A stretch of 44,721 bases of DNA from Thermoplasmatota archaeon (GCA_016928095.1 JAFGLL010000093.1:1-44721), one strand, 5' to 3'. Counted from the stretch's first letter, positions 1 to 6,942 are shown. Notes: a model not told the origin generated them from the sequence alone. Program-made: numbers and translations.

Positions 1-73
1 GATAGATCGATAACTTCTTATTTGGCTGGCCCTTGGGAATGGGCTCACCGTCGATGATTTTCCATTCCCAAGG

Positions 74-318
74 TCCCGACCGGTCCACCATCCTATTGTT
101 TTTCATTGTAGTTGAAATGGAAATAGGATGCCCGGTCATGGGGATTTGAACCTTGGTCTTTGGAATTCCGTGTTTCCTTTTCGCGGAATTCCAAAGTGCG
201 CTCAGTTCCGAAGGAAGTGAGCTGCATTAAATCCCGACCGGTCCACCATATCCTATTGCTTATGATTGGATTATATTCGGAAATAGGATATCCGATCAGT
301 GGGATTTGAACCTTGGTC
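74..318. repeat. Two copies of an 85-87 bp palindromic repeat with tRNA-like words
   Basis: Copy 1 spans about 74-158 and copy 2 about 232-318. Both start with TCCCGACCGGTCCACCAT, contain a hairpin with arms ATCCTATT and AATAGGAT around a variable loop, and end with GGGATTTGAACCTTGGTC. The outer GACCGG and CCGGTC (CCGATC in copy 2) also pair, so each copy can form a nested stem. The spacer holds two more palindromes: 158-170 with 184-196 (13 bp, GGAATTCC core) and 200-209 with 213-222. A 12 bp inverted repeat, 31-42 with 62-73, abuts copy 1. The minus strand reads GGTTCAAATCCC, like a tRNA T-arm, and the plus strand reads like a tRNA 3' end finishing in CCACCA. No full cloverleaf can be drawn because the T-stem does not pair. 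It may be a structured RNA, a tRNA-derived repeat or a mobile-element remnant. Confidence 0.6.
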
Positions 319-804
319 GGTAAAGGAAACATTCCAGCATCCTCTGATGATATGTGATCATCAGTCCGATCTACTTTCGGCTTATTGTTATCTGGTATGA
401 GAAAGCAAGATTGTGAAAAAAGTGTTTTGAGTAGCACATTTCATCTCTCTCTAACTTAAACACTGCTTGTTCCTTTAAAAATTCTTAAACTCAGGCTTAG
501 ACTCAGGTTTGTACTTCTCTATAGCACAATTTGTTATGGATGGGTAAAAATTAATTCTATCCCACACCCTCCCCCTTAACCCTTTTGATCTTTCTATAGG
601 GTTACGAAAAAATGTCGATCGATCGTTCAACGCCTTGGTTGAAAAGACATAGTGCTTATGTGATGTGGAGTTATGGTTCAAAAAAAATTTATTTCGAATT
701 TCGGAAACGCAGACGGACCTTTCCAGCATACTTAAATAATTGTAAGAAAAGGTTACCAAACTTCCTTTAATAGCTCCGACCGATGTTATTTTCATACCTG
801 AGAA
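319..804. other. Gene-poor, AT-rich stretch
   Basis: No reading frame here has a convincing start, ribosome site or protein-like composition. The only structure seen is an 8 bp inverted repeat, CTGATGAT at 344-351 with ATCATCAG at 357-364. The long minus-strand open frames that cross this area run through the repeat copies or antisense to the small genes downstream and do not look coding. Confidence 0.5.
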
Positions 805-834
805 AAAGCCCCCCTGGCGATGGGGAGCGGCTTT
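805..834. promoter_or_regulatory. Hairpin upstream of the first small gene
   Basis: AAAGCC (805-810) pairs with GGCTTT (829-834), and CCCC (811-814) can pair with GGGG (822-825). On the minus strand the stem is followed by TTTTTCTC, so it could end leftward transcription. On the plus strand it sits 23 nt before the ATG at 858 and could instead be a leader structure. No minus-strand gene that needs the terminator is visible. Confidence 0.4.
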
Positions 835-857
835 CTTCCCGGAGAAAGGTGACGAAA

Positions 858-1016
858 ATGAGTTCAGCAAAGGACATAGGAACAATGAGGGCCGAACTCT
901 CGGCTCTCTTGAAACAGTATCCCGAACTCGAGGAGTTCGTTTCGGATGCTAACGAGGAACTATGGACGATCGAAATAGCTCTCGAGATAGAGGAGGATGG
1001 CGAGGATGATAACTAG
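858..1016 (+). CDS. Small acidic protein, unknown function
   Basis: This is a 52-residue protein, rich in Glu and Asp, with the C-terminus ending EEDGEDDN. The ATG at 858 is preferred because AAAGGTGA lies just upstream at 845-852; an in-frame ATG at 783 has no such site and would read through the hairpin at 805-834. I do not recognise a family. It appears wholly helical, with no cysteine and no membrane segment. The stop overlaps the next small gene by 11 nt, so the two are likely co-translated and may act together. The gene is short enough that its reality rests mainly on the ribosome site and the overlap. Confidence 0.5.
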   Translation: MSSAKDIGTMRAELSALLKQYPELEEFVSDANEELWTIEIALEIEEDGEDDN

Positions 1017-1266
1017 GAACAAGAAGAGCGATAAGCTCGTTCGGAAACTGAGAAGGGTCCTTGACAAGGTCCATCCCGACGAACTCAAGCTGTCCCCCAT
1101 CACCGTCATGGAGATAATGGAGGAAGCGGAGGATCGGGAGATCGATGTCGTCGAGCTCGAGATGGAGGACGATGGCGAGGTCACGAAGCACATCTGCTTC
1201 AAGGGCGTCCCGATCATCCTGTGCGTCAAGCTCTCGCATCATCAGAGAAAGCTCGCATACGCCTGA
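1006..1266 (+). CDS. Small hypothetical protein coupled to the preceding ORF
   Basis: The product is 86 residues long from the ATG at 1006. An ATG at 997 is also in frame, but GGAGG at 992-996 would then touch the start codon; it is ideally spaced from 1006. The N-terminus is basic (RNKKSDKLVRKLRR), the middle strongly acidic, and the C-terminus hydrophobic then basic. Predicted character is helical N-terminal half followed by a beta-rich end (HICFKGVPIILCVKL). I recognise no family. The overlap with the 52-residue ORF suggests translational coupling. A hairpin at 1300-1328 probably ends the transcript. Confidence 0.55.
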   Translation: MITRNKKSDKLVRKLRRVLDKVHPDELKLSPITVMEIMEEAEDREIDVVELEMEDDGEVTKHICFKGVPIILCVKLSHHQRKLAYA

Positions 1267-1299
1267 CCTTAAAATAGATCTGATCGCGGATATGATACC

Positions 1300-1328
1300 A
1301 TCCCGCCCTGATAGGTTCAGGGTGGGAT
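1300..1328. terminator. Hairpin between convergent genes
   Basis: ATCCCGCCCTG (1300-1310) pairs with CAGGGTGGGAT (1318-1328), 11 bp with one G-T pair and a 7 nt loop. It lies between the rightward small genes and the leftward acetyltransferase, whose stop codon it touches. A long T-run is missing on both strands, so it may act as a bidirectional terminator or an RNA 3'-end stabiliser. Confidence 0.45.
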
Positions 1329-1834
1329 CAAGGATCATGGTCCAAGTAAATCCTTAGCTCTTTCAGGTAATCCCTGAACCCCCAGCTTCGGTAGACATTG
1401 TATGCAAGATCATTGTAGGCGAGTACTCGGATCGAGATATCCGAGATACCTTTACTTTGAAACCAATCGAGGGTGATCTTCCACATCTTGGTGCTAACTC
1501 CCTCCCCTCGGTAGCCTTCCTTTATGTAGAGGTCGCTGATATACCCGATATAGTCTTCCTTGAAGACCGGTATATTCTTCTGGATCCGTGAAAGCATGTA
1601 CCCCTGGATAACCCCATAGTCCTCTAAAACCAGAACCAGGCCATGTCTGGATCTTATGCTCCTCGAGAAATATCCCTTTACGATATCCCGGGCGTTTCCC
1701 CTCATCCTCGGGAGCATATCCCCCACGTCAGCTCTTCCGAGACCTCTTTGCTGTTCCATGAACCTCTTCCATAACTCGACGAGCTCGTCGGCCTCCTGAA
1801 GCCTGGCTTTCCTGATACGTGTCAACGGTCTCAT
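1328..1834 (-). CDS. GNAT-family N-acetyltransferase
   Basis: This is a GCN5-related acetyltransferase of about 168 residues that would transfer an acetyl group from acetyl-CoA to an amine. The fold can be followed from IRKARLQEADELVELW at the N-terminus to the motif A region (YISDLYIKEGYRGEGVSTKM), which supplies the acetyl-CoA pyrophosphate loop R-G-x-G-V/A. The motif B end, NDLAYNVYRSWGFRDY, is the usual GNAT C-terminal signature. The ATG at 1834 is chosen because the domain begins right after it; a TTG at 1861 would add nine residues. The substrate cannot be told from sequence; the RimI-like group or small-molecule acetylation are both possible. It stands convergent with the small genes at 858-1266. 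Confidence 0.85.
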   Translation of the reverse strand: MRPLTRIRKARLQEADELVELWKRFMEQQRGLGRADVGDMLPRMRGNARDIVKGYFSRSIRSRHGLVLVLEDYGVIQGYMLSRIQKNIPVFKEDYIGYISDLYIKEGYRGEGVSTKMWKITLDWFQSKGISDISIRVLAYNDLAYNVYRSWGFRDYLKELRIYLDHDP

Positions 1835-1870
1835 CTCCAAAAATTTATCGAACCCGTGCAATGATACGTG

Positions 1871-2266
1871 TCAGAGATATGAATCCACGTTCTCGAGCTT
1901 CTTCTGGTACTCCTTTCCAAGGTCAATGAACAGATAGTATATGTTGAGGAACCATGCCGGCCAGAGGCCTGCGCAAAGGCCACCGATAAGTATCAGCCAG
2001 AAGATGGAATTGGGATCCTTCCTGACACTGCAGTCGATCGTGTACTTCCCTTCTTCCTTTCTCTTCACGACGAACCTTGCCGAGCAATCGAACATGAAGT
2101 CGCCGAATATGCCGATCTTGCCATCAACGAGCTTGATGATCCCTTTTTCATCATTGGTGGTCAATGTTCCCCCGAGAGGCCCTATGGCATCCCGAACCGC
2201 TTCCATGACAACAAGCTGTGGCGCGTCGGTCCTTACCACCCTTATGAAGTTGTAATCCGTTGACAT
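1871..2266 (-). CDS. Hypothetical protein with C-terminal membrane hairpin
   Basis: The likely product is 131 residues from the ATG at 2266, preceded by AAAGGGA. A longer version from 2323 is possible: that ATG overlaps the stop of the upstream gene as TGATG, which would couple the two. The N-terminal 80 residues look like a soluble alpha/beta domain (YNFIRVVRTDAPQLVVMEAV), followed by positively charged strands and a hydrophobic region (IFWLILIGGLCAGLWPAWF and the next 12 residues) that would form one long or two short membrane helices. The short tail is charged and cytoplasmic. I do not recognise the family. Co-orientation with the Cys-rich membrane protein upstream suggests one transcript. 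Confidence 0.6.
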   Translation of the reverse strand: MSTDYNFIRVVRTDAPQLVVMEAVRDAIGPLGGTLTTNDEKGIIKLVDGKIGIFGDFMFDCSARFVVKRKEEGKYTIDCSVRKDPNSIFWLILIGGLCAGLWPAWFLNIYYLFIDLGKEYQKKLENVDSYL

Positions 2267-2322
2267 TCCGTATCCCTTTGCAGATAATGATGTCCTTATT
2301 AATACCTTATCGAATTCCCCCA

Positions 2323-2883
2323 TCAAGACCCGGATCGGGGTCCTTCCCCCCCTAGCCTCTCGTTGAGCTCCCTGAAACCAGGGCATCTGAACCAGTTGCC
2401 TTTCCAGGGGCACCTTCTGCATTTCTTCTCCATTTTCACGATCCTGAAGGAACCGAGCATGCCCGCTACAATATAGAGCTGGATGAAGATGAGCATTCGA
2501 AAAACCAGGTGAACTGGTATAGAGAACACTCCAATGGTCATGGAGGCCAGTCCAAGGCCGAGGAAGAACTTGATGGTCCTATGCCTCAGGCCTCTCCCCT
2601 TTCTCCAGAGGGATATAAGCTCGAAGGACCCGAGAACAAGCCCTGACAGCATGAATTGCCACCAGGAGAGCTCATGATGCAGCCCAAGGACAACGATCGC
2701 TGCTATCGCACATAGCATGGTAGGATACGTGACGATACACCCCCAGCATACCCTCCACTTGCCAACATGCAGGACATCTCCATCGTAGTATCTGCAAAGT
2801 GGGTGGTGGCTGAGAAGATAAGGGTATGAAGCTTTCAGGTATTTGAGTCCCTTCTTCAATTCTCGCCACTCGCTATATGCCAT
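2323..2883 (-). CDS. Cys/His-motif membrane protein, DUF2085-like (copy 1)
   Basis: This is an integral membrane protein of 186 residues with a conserved soluble cap. Near the N-terminus it has LLSHHPLC, an acidic stretch, then G-x(4)-CWGC and YPT, an arrangement reminiscent of DUF2085-type membrane proteins. Four hydrophobic segments follow. The C-terminus carries a second cluster, C-x2-C-P-W-x-G-N-W-x2-C-P-G-F-R. The Cys and His residues could bind a metal or form disulfides; this is inference. The gene at 4005 has the same plan and is a clear paralogue. The ATG at 2883 is favoured, with AAGGGGTGG just upstream; a GTG two codons earlier is possible. It probably shares a transcript with the gene ending at 1871. 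Confidence 0.7.
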   Translation of the reverse strand: MAYSEWRELKKGLKYLKASYPYLLSHHPLCRYYDGDVLHVGKWRVCWGCIVTYPTMLCAIAAIVVLGLHHELSWWQFMLSGLVLGSFELISLWRKGRGLRHRTIKFFLGLGLASMTIGVFSIPVHLVFRMLIFIQLYIVAGMLGSFRIVKMEKKCRRCPWKGNWFRCPGFRELNERLGGEGPRSGS

Positions 2884-2975
2884 GACCACCCCTTCATGGG
2901 CTCAATTAATATCCATGCGTTCCAGAGTTACCGGTCATCCCATTGAACCTCAACATCTGAACAGACTTGCAACAG

Positions 2976-2983
2976 TTATATAT
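2976..2983 (+). promoter_or_regulatory. TATA box for the DUF4234-like gene
   Basis: The sequence TTATATAT stands about 65 nt before the ATG at 3046 in the 162 bp divergent spacer. It is the best archaeal TATA element in that spacer and would give a transcript with a leader of about 40 nt. Confidence 0.45.
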
Positions 2984-3045
2984 CCGTCACTGTTTATCGA
3001 TGACCATCCCATGAAGTATATGAACCTTCGTTCGGGGTGGCATAG

Positions 3046-3396
3046 ATGGTAAAACATGGAAATCCGGGTGTGGAAAGGAATCCGATCGCATGGTGGGTCC
3101 TCGGACTGTGTTTCGTGGTCGACATCATCTGGGTCTACCGGGTCTGGAAGGAGATAGCCTCCTTCACGAAGAAGGATATAAATCCGGTCCTGAAAACGGT
3201 GCTTATGTTCGTCCCGATACTGAACATCGTGATCGTTTACCAGATGTTCTCGGAGATATCCGAGATGGAGGAGATGGTCGGAATATACGAGGATGAAAGG
3301 CTGGATCCCATCATCAACCTGGTAATGTGCTTCCTTTTCCTGATAGGGATCATGTTCGCACAGCAGCATCTCAACAAGGTGTGGCAGAGAGCCTGA
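3046..3396 (+). CDS. Small membrane protein, DUF4234-like
   Basis: The 116-residue product has the pattern of DUF4234-type proteins: a short polar N-terminus, then PIAWWVLGLCFVVDIIWVYRVW, a charged loop, a second hydrophobic pair around VLMFVPILNIVIVYQM, and a last helix near INLVMCFLFLIGIMF before a polar end. Three to four membrane helices are expected. No catalytic residues can be seen, and the family has no assigned role. The gene is transcribed away from the Cys-rich membrane protein and stands alone, with 220 bp before the next gene. Confidence 0.65.
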   Translation: MVKHGNPGVERNPIAWWVLGLCFVVDIIWVYRVWKEIASFTKKDINPVLKTVLMFVPILNIVIVYQMFSEISEMEEMVGIYEDERLDPIINLVMCFLFLIGIMFAQQHLNKVWQRA

Positions 3397-3616
3397 GACA
3401 CTTCACACGATCGAGATGCGACCCCGGATCGGCCGACCATCCCCGGGAGGATCATATCAACTTCGTGTATCATGGGCATGATGAGGAAAAAGGTCGTTTT
3501 CCGATATGAGTTCGTTCGGAATGTCCGAATTGTACCTTTTCAATAAGGATTTGAAGATATATTTTAATAATATGTCGGCCATTTCTTCGACAGAAGGAGA
3601 TCGTTGAGGTGTTCAT

Positions 3617-3880
3617 ATGGGTGATGAAAAGATTACTGGTCAGAAGAGTCCGGTCGGAACATTGTTCCTGAACCTGTGCTTGCTTGGGTGTGTCGGATAT
3701 TTCTATATCGGACAGTGGCAGAAAGGATTGGCTGCTCTAGCAGCGACATTGATACTAAGTGGGATAGGGGTCGGACTTATTGTACCGATAGTCGCATGCA
3801 TCGATGGATACATGCAGGCCAAACTGATGACCGAAGGTAAAGCCCTCAAGCATTGGACGTTCTTTTCACAGTCCGCCTGA
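3617..3880 (+). CDS. TM2-domain-like small membrane protein
   Basis: This is an 87-residue protein with two membrane helices: about 15-30 (TLFLNLCLLGCVGYFY) and about 39-62. The join contains GYFYIGQWQKGL, which matches the TM2 domain pattern of Gly, aromatic, Gly-Gln and Lys-Gly. TM2 proteins are small membrane proteins of uncertain function. The ATG at 3617 has GAGGTG 7 nt before it. AT-rich sequence at about 3557-3572 provides a TATA element. A very strong terminator follows at 3903-3938, so the gene is probably a single-gene transcript. Confidence 0.7.
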   Translation: MGDEKITGQKSPVGTLFLNLCLLGCVGYFYIGQWQKGLAALAATLILSGIGVGLIVPIVACIDGYMQAKLMTEGKALKHWTFFSQSA

Positions 3881-3902
3881 GATGTGTGTATATTGTTCTG
3901 AA

Positions 3903-3938
3903 CTTGTGGACCCAATCTTGGGTCCACAAGTGTTTTTT
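3903..3938 (+). terminator. Strong intrinsic terminator
   Basis: CTTGTGGACCCAA at 3903-3915 is mirrored perfectly by TTGGGTCCACAAG at 3918-3930 and followed by TG and six T residues. It lies 23 nt after the TM2-like gene and matches a factor-independent terminator. Confidence 0.85.
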
Positions 3939-4004
3939 CCCTCCAATATTTTTCGATCATCCATTTTCTGAAAGATTTAAATCGTATATCATTGATGGTC
4001 GGTT

Positions 4005-4796
4005 GTGTACAAGGACATTATTAAAACAGTGCGAAGACTGTCCCCATTTCTGCTCTCTCACCATCCCGATTGTTCTTTCTTCGATCAGGACATTTATCGG
4101 GTGTTCGGGAAGAAGATATGCCTGGGTTGCAGCATTGCATATCCGACCGCTTTCCTTGTGATAATATCCTCCCTTCTTACGGGATGGTACCGTTCATTTC
4201 CGGAATTGATAATTCATGAGGACATGTTGATCATCGCCTCTATGATGATGGGATCTCTGCAGTTCATCAAATATGTTGGTCTGCGTTCTTCAAGACCTTT
4301 GAACATTTTCATCAAGATCTCGTTGGGACTATCCCTGGGAGGGATAACGGTTTGGATCTTCACGATACCAATACACCTGATCTTCAGGATCTTGCTGTTC
4401 ATCATTTTCTTCATTTTTGTGCAGTTCCTCGGGTCTTTGAGGTTCAGAAGTGTCAGGAACATTTGCGCCGATTGCATCTATCATGGGGATTGGGATATAT
4501 GCCCGGGTTTCAGAAATATCAACAGATACCATGATTTCAGTCATATCGTTGACAGGAGAGGTCTCGAGAGACTGATATTTGATAGAAAACGGAAGCAAAG
4601 GCCATCCTATGGGTCCAGGATGAGGAGGACCCGGAAACCACCGATCGACCTGGTCGATGGATCGAAACGATGGACCTATCATGATATCATCTACGAGGTT
4701 CCGTGGTTGCCCGGACCGAGGTTCGGAGTTTCGAGATACGAGGATATACCACACGGGAAAAGAGAGGCCTATCGATCTGTCACCCTTCATCGCTGA
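4005..4796 (+). CDS. Cys/His-motif membrane protein, DUF2085-like (copy 2) with basic tail
   Basis: This 263-residue protein is a paralogue of the gene at 2323-2883. It repeats LLSHHPDC, the G-x(4)-CLGC-x3-YPT motif, a run of about four hydrophobic helices with the shared IPxHLxFRxLxF stretch, and the C-terminal C-x2-C-x4-DW-x2-CPGFR cluster. After that the copies part: this one adds about 90 residues, rich in Arg, Tyr and Pro, which look disordered and may bind nucleic acid or membrane. The start is a GTG; GATTTAAATC at about 3973-3982 sits at TATA distance, so the mRNA may be leaderless. Function is unknown; metal or disulfide chemistry in the membrane cap is a guess from the invariant residues. 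Confidence 0.7.
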   Translation: MYKDIIKTVRRLSPFLLSHHPDCSFFDQDIYRVFGKKICLGCSIAYPTAFLVIISSLLTGWYRSFPELIIHEDMLIIASMMMGSLQFIKYVGLRSSRPLNIFIKISLGLSLGGITVWIFTIPIHLIFRILLFIIFFIFVQFLGSLRFRSVRNICADCIYHGDWDICPGFRNINRYHDFSHIVDRRGLERLIFDRKRKQRPSYGSRMRRTRKPPIDLVDGSKRWTYHDIIYEVPWLPGPRFGVSRYEDIPHGKREAYRSVTLHR

Positions 4797-4982
4797 TCAT
4801 GGCCCGGACCATGGGGTTTATGTGATCCTTCCTGTTCCAGGATGTCCAAAGACAATAGAGTCCTATTTTCAGAGATGTCACAAAGCTCCTTGATTCCAGA
4901 TGAATCCATGGTAGGGTTTTTAATAAATAATCCCCTTCCACCCTATAGTCCCAAGTAGTGTATCGGCGATGGAGGTGCCCCC

Positions 4983-5255
4983 ATGGACTGGACAGGAAAG
5001 AAGGTCAAATGGATCTCAAGGTTGGCAATAGGTTTGGGGTTCGGCGGGTTGGTTCTCTTGTTGGCTCCCTTTTTGTGCTACATTGCTCCATTCTTGAGTC
5101 AGGCCGGTGTGCTCTTTGGTCTGTTCGGCTTCGCGAAATATGGGAAAGAGGAAGATCGATCCAACAAGATGTATTCCATAGTTGGAATGATAGGCGGTAT
5201 TCTGGGTCTCATACTCTTCTGCATGATGTTCATATTCGATTGGGCCATCTGGTGA
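4983..5255 (+). CDS. Small two-helix membrane protein
   Basis: This is a 90-residue hypothetical protein. A basic N-terminus (DWTGKKVKWISR) precedes a long hydrophobic segment, about 15-45, which can be one or two helices. A charged loop (KYGKEEDRSNK) leads to a last helix, about 65-86. The basic start suggests a cytoplasmic N-terminus. No family is recognised. TTTTTAATAAATAA at about 4917-4930 is a plausible TATA region, and AGGTG lies before the ATG. It is separated from neighbours by 186 and 89 bp and may be transcribed alone. Confidence 0.5.
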   Translation: MDWTGKKVKWISRLAIGLGFGGLVLLLAPFLCYIAPFLSQAGVLFGLFGFAKYGKEEDRSNKMYSIVGMIGGILGLILFCMMFIFDWAIW

Positions 5256-5344
5256 AGTCCCGAGGTCCAGTCAGGGCGACCAGCAAGCACAAGCTTATTT
5301 AGTCTGCCATCCATTCGACCCTTAAAGGACCGGAGGTGTATAGC

Positions 5345-5629
5345 TTGCAGCAGAGGGTGAACACAGGTACGAGAAGGGCTCCGCCAAGAACATCGACAGG
5401 TACAGGTATGAAAGCGCCTCCAAGTCCTGTGATGAGAAAGGTATCCACCGCTGCCAGGATCTTCTACCTCATGAGATGGGCTTACCACTTCATAACTCCC
5501 ATCGGGATGCTGATCATCATCTGGGGCATATACGAGGCGCAGTTCGGAAAGCCAGAGGTTGCCTGGCCGATAATAATAGGTGGAGGCCTATTCACCTATC
5601 TGGCAAATTTCTTCAACAAGGCCAGATGA
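5345..5629 (+). CDS. Small membrane protein with basic Pro/Thr-rich N-terminus
   Basis: The product is about 94 residues. A TTG at 5345 is preferred because GGAGGTG (5332-5338) lies 6 nt before it; the in-frame GTG at 5336 is part of that ribosome site. Residues 1-45 are basic and rich in Arg, Thr and Pro, so probably unstructured, while two hydrophobic helices follow (YHFITPIGMLIIIWGIY and AWPIIIGGGLFTYLANFF). No family is recognised. The HAD hydrolase starts 13 nt after its stop, so the two are probably co-transcribed from a promoter near the AGCTTATTT at about 5292. Confidence 0.5.
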   Translation: MQQRVNTGTRRAPPRTSTGTGMKAPPSPVMRKVSTAARIFYLMRWAYHFITPIGMLIIIWGIYEAQFGKPEVAWPIIIGGGLFTYLANFFNKAR

Positions 5630-5642
5630 TTAGGGGTCCGAC

Positions 5643-6407
5643 ATGAGTACTTCCTTTTCCGGTTTGGGTGGGGTCCTCTTCGATCTCGGTAATACACTGA
5701 TACCCTTTACTCCCCGAGATTCGATGGAGTTCGTTCTGAAATGGTATTTTTCGACCCCTGGCATCCAGGATGCGGTCCCATTCCCCGATTTTCTGGAGAC
5801 CTTCAGGGAGGTGAACCGGGAGGAGAGGTCCAGAATGCGTTCCCGGAGGTGGGAGGCCACGGTGAAGACACGTTCCGGTATGATCGAGGCTTCGTTGACG
5901 GCAAAAAGCTTCCAGGTAAAGGGCATATCGAAACCCCTGGAGGCGACCCATACCCACGCATTCACTTCATGTCTCAGGGTAGATAACGATACCCGGCATG
6001 TCCTGAGCACTTTATCATCCATGGAGGGTATCTCCGGAGGTCCTATGAAACTGGGACTGGTCTCCAATGCAAGCGACGGTGAGGCGATCCGACAGTTCCT
6101 TGACCGATCCGACATCAAGAAATATTTCGGGAGCATCACGATATCAGGTGAGATAGGGGTCGCCAAACCATGGCCCGATATCTTTATACTTGCTCTGGAT
6201 GGTCTGGGCCTCTCACCGGACAAGGCGCTCTTCGTTGGGGACCGGTATGATGCCGACATCACAGGTCCGAGGAGCATTGGTATGAGGACAGTGTACATCC
6301 GTCAGTACCATACAGAGGGAGAGCCGCCGGAAGGGGTCGAGATCGACGTTCCGACCATCGAGCACATACTTGAACTCCTCCCCCTCATCGAAAGCGGAAG
6401 GAACTGA
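5643..6407 (+). CDS. HAD-superfamily hydrolase
   Basis: This is a 254-residue haloacid dehalogenase-like hydrolase, probably a phosphatase acting on a small phosphorylated metabolite. Motif I is VLFDLGNTL (nucleophile Asp14), motif II is LVSNAS (Ser141), motif III Lys175 sits in VAKPWPDIF, and motif IV is GDRYDAD (Asp200/Asp205). The helical cap lies between residues about 25 and 120. In motif I the usual second Asp of DxD is Gly16, so the standard general acid is missing, as in some non-phosphatase or modified HAD members. It follows the small membrane protein by 13 nt and converges on the L37e-LSm pair. The substrate is unknown. Confidence 0.85.
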   Translation: MSTSFSGLGGVLFDLGNTLIPFTPRDSMEFVLKWYFSTPGIQDAVPFPDFLETFREVNREERSRMRSRRWEATVKTRSGMIEASLTAKSFQVKGISKPLEATHTHAFTSCLRVDNDTRHVLSTLSSMEGISGGPMKLGLVSNASDGEAIRQFLDRSDIKKYFGSITISGEIGVAKPWPDIFILALDGLGLSPDKALFVGDRYDADITGPRSIGMRTVYIRQYHTEGEPPEGVEIDVPTIEHILELLPLIESGRN

Positions 6408-6544
6408 TCGATGAGATGGGCACTGAGACGTAGGCATTGAGTACATTTTTGTCCATTTGTTCGGTGTTAGATGTGGTGGTACCGGCTGGAAAAGATGACC
6501 GCAGAGCGGTCCTGCAGGTTTTGGCGCATTTCGATCGTAAAACG

Positions 6545-6709
6545 TCAATGCGTCTTTGCCCAGGCATAACCCCTGACCTTGGAGGTATTCCCGTACCCGC
6601 ACGATGAGCAGGCCTTCTTCCTGATGTGGTAGGAGTGCCTTCCGCACCTTCTGCACCTGATGTGCAGGGTCTTGTTCCTTTTTCCCATGGATGGAGTTCC
6701 CTTTGACAT
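6545..6709 (-). CDS. rpl37e: Large-subunit ribosomal protein L37e (eL37)
   Basis: This 54-residue, strongly basic protein is the archaeal/eukaryotic ribosomal protein eL37, which binds 23S rRNA near the exit tunnel. It begins [20 protein letters not shown] and carries a zinc ribbon of two CxxC pairs: Cys19-x2-Cys22 (CRRC) and Cys34-x2-Cys37 (CSSC). It ends [12 protein letters not shown], typical of the family. It lies 14 nt after the LSm gene on the same strand, the arrangement known from many archaea. The gene is complete though short. Confidence 0.95.
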   Translation of the reverse strand: MSKGTPSMGKRNKTLHIRCRRCGRHSYHIRKKACSSCGYGNTSKVRGYAWAKTH

Positions 6710-6723
6710 TATTGCCGCCTCCT

Positions 6724-6942
6724 TTATGGTGAAATATAGATGACATTGTCGCCCCGGACTATGATCGAATCGGCCCTGGAAACGATCTCGCCGTCGATTA
6801 TCTCCTCGGAATTCTTGAGAACGAGGTTCAAGTGCAGGTCAAAACCATCCAGCACTCCTCTGAATTCCCTTCCTGCCCTGAGCTCAACGATAACGCGACT
6901 TGATATCGCCTTGTTCAGAGCGGTAAGAGGTTTTACGGGCAT
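6724..6942 (-). CDS. Archaeal Sm-like RNA-binding protein (LSm/SmAP)
   Basis: This 72-residue protein is an Sm-fold subunit that assembles into a heptameric ring and binds U-rich RNA. The Sm1 motif is clear ([26 protein letters not shown]) and the Sm2 motif is [13 protein letters not shown] at the C-terminus. Length and both motifs fit archaeal SmAP1. It precedes L37e by 14 nt, a conserved archaeal gene pair. CTTAAATAAC at about 6976-6985 (minus strand) is a probable TATA box, and GAGGACCAGGT precedes the ATG. Confidence 0.95.
   Translation of the reverse strand: MPVKPLTALNKAISSRVIVELRAGREFRGVLDGFDLHLNLVLKNSEEIIDGEIVSRADSIIVRGDNVIYISP

Noticed and set aside
74-318. True tRNA genes
   Set aside because: The T-arm words are present but the T-stem does not pair, and no D-arm and anticodon arm of normal spacing can be placed on either strand.
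31-318. CRISPR array
   Set aside because: There are only two copies, their length is about 85 bp, and the spacer is structured and palindromic.
93-437. Minus-strand open frame of 114 codons across the left-edge repeats
   Set aside because: It runs through one repeat copy and palindromes, has no ribosome site, and gives a low-complexity, unlikely protein.
475-885. Minus-strand open frame of 136 codons
   Set aside because: It lies antisense to the hairpin and the first small gene, and its composition (Ser, Phe, Asn rich) does not resemble the neighbours.
949-1338. Minus-strand frame opposite the second small gene
   Set aside because: It is antisense to a gene with a better ribosome site, and its start lies within the hairpin region.
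6213-6746. Minus-strand frame of 177 codons overlapping L37e
   Set aside because: L37e in another frame is unmistakable; the longer frame is incidental.
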